Part shown: positions 63,483-64,000 of the stretch, piece after piece
How positions within the stretch are numbered: position 1 is the stretch's first letter
Layout of the letters: each line of letters begins with the position of its first letter
Assembly: GCA_024516035.1 (NCBI GenBank)
Contig: CM044957.1
Location: 434,001-498,000 of the forward strand
DNA length: 64,000 bases
Reading direction: 5' to 3'
Source: Bactericera cockerelli
Lineage: Eukaryota > Arthropoda > Insecta > Hemiptera > Triozidae
Translations under genes and position numbers: made by a program
The notes under the pieces: generated by a model
The model's database searches: none
What the model saw: the letters and a program-made list of their open reading frames with translations, nothing else
Told to the model about the DNA's origin: nothing

Positions 63483-64000
63483 AATCAGCTGTTAGTTGGA
63501 TTAACAAATCCTACATATTTAATCCTGTTTCATAATTCAGCCCTAAGTCGTTTTGTAGGACATTTTAATAACACAAAATTATAAGGTATTATCTGCTTAT
63601 TTGATCAAGTCTCACAGAATAACAAAGAAGATGACAATACATCCTAAATGAGAACAAGTCTTAGTCAGCAGTGTGTCAACAACTCTGGAAAATCTTTTGT
63701 TTTTCCTGCATGGAAAATAGAAAGCACTTTATCTTGCGAGGAAACTGTTTTCATCTCTGCCTGTCTTTTATGCAGCAGGCAAACAAATGATTCTTTTCAA
63801 GTTTAGTTACAAAAAAAAGTTCCCTGAAAGGCCATTGTTCCTTTGTAAAAAACAAAGAAATAAGAAGATTAATTTACGATAAAATAGAACGCCTAAGAAA
63901 TAAAATGTAAGTACATCGAAGAAAGAGGTTTATTTCATTTATATACAAAAAGAGGAGACCTTGTTTGTCAACAAAACAGTCGAACCATTACTGTTTGGTC
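63483..64000. other. No gene recognised
   Basis: AT-rich. No supported feature up to the window end. Confidence 0.3.

Overview
The window is eukaryotic and almost certainly from an insect. It is AT-rich and dominated by interspersed repeats. It carries an env-bearing gypsy-type (errantivirus-like) retroelement, a mariner deletion derivative, a non-LTR retrotransposon, and SINEs headed by either 5S rRNA-like or tRNA-like promoters. The host cannot be named from the sequence. Only one exon looks like a host gene: a GC-richer, minus-strand, immunoglobulin-type exon at 38218-38425.

Layout. 0-10 kb: SINEs, a ~72-bp tandem array (2.5-3.15 kb), and a two-ORF non-LTR retrotransposon on the minus strand (about 3.37-8.5 kb). 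Its ORF1 combines a FLYWCH-like zinc finger, a coiled coil and an SGNH-esterase-like domain. Its ORF2 is an APE-type endonuclease plus reverse transcriptase. 10.4-13.6 kb: a strand-asymmetric purine minisatellite. 14-24 kb: SINEs, a ~130-bp inverted-repeat MITE family, a deleted mariner, and a 509-bp hAT-like MITE with an 8-bp target duplication. 24-26.3 kb: the 5' part of a gypsy-type element cut by a 100-N assembly gap. 26.4-43.4 kb: repeats, an ATG-less retrotransposon ORF fragment (29956-30387), more MITEs, and the immunoglobulin-type exon followed by a tandem array built from copies of its own splice-acceptor side.

43.4-60.25 kb (possibly to 62.2 kb) is the most interesting part. It is a large DNA transposon with two divergent-family genes, both on the minus strand. 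One is a four-exon SAM-domain gene (50772 to 47501) with a TATA box and initiator. The other is a C2H2 zinc-finger/DDE transposase gene (47176 to 44747) resembling the tnp2/CMC-type transposases, interrupted by one in-frame TAA. Long arms rich in TATGC/TAGCATA repeats and palindromes flank the gene pair, and a 26-bp perfect inverted repeat sits on either side of the genes. A complete 8,136-bp gypsy-type endogenous retrovirus (51932-60067) with gag, pol and env ORFs sits inside the right arm. Its LTRs differ by a single 1-bp indel and it has a TAAC target duplication, so the insertion is recent. 60.3-64 kb holds a (CA)n tract, SINEs, a further transposon-arm segment and a LINE 3' end.

Inferred gene interplay: the SAM protein and the transposase probably form a transposition module acting on the repetitive arms. 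The retrovirus encodes Gag, Pol and Env and carries a -1 slippery heptamer at the gag-pol overlap that is also present at the same site in the truncated copy at 26.1 kb.
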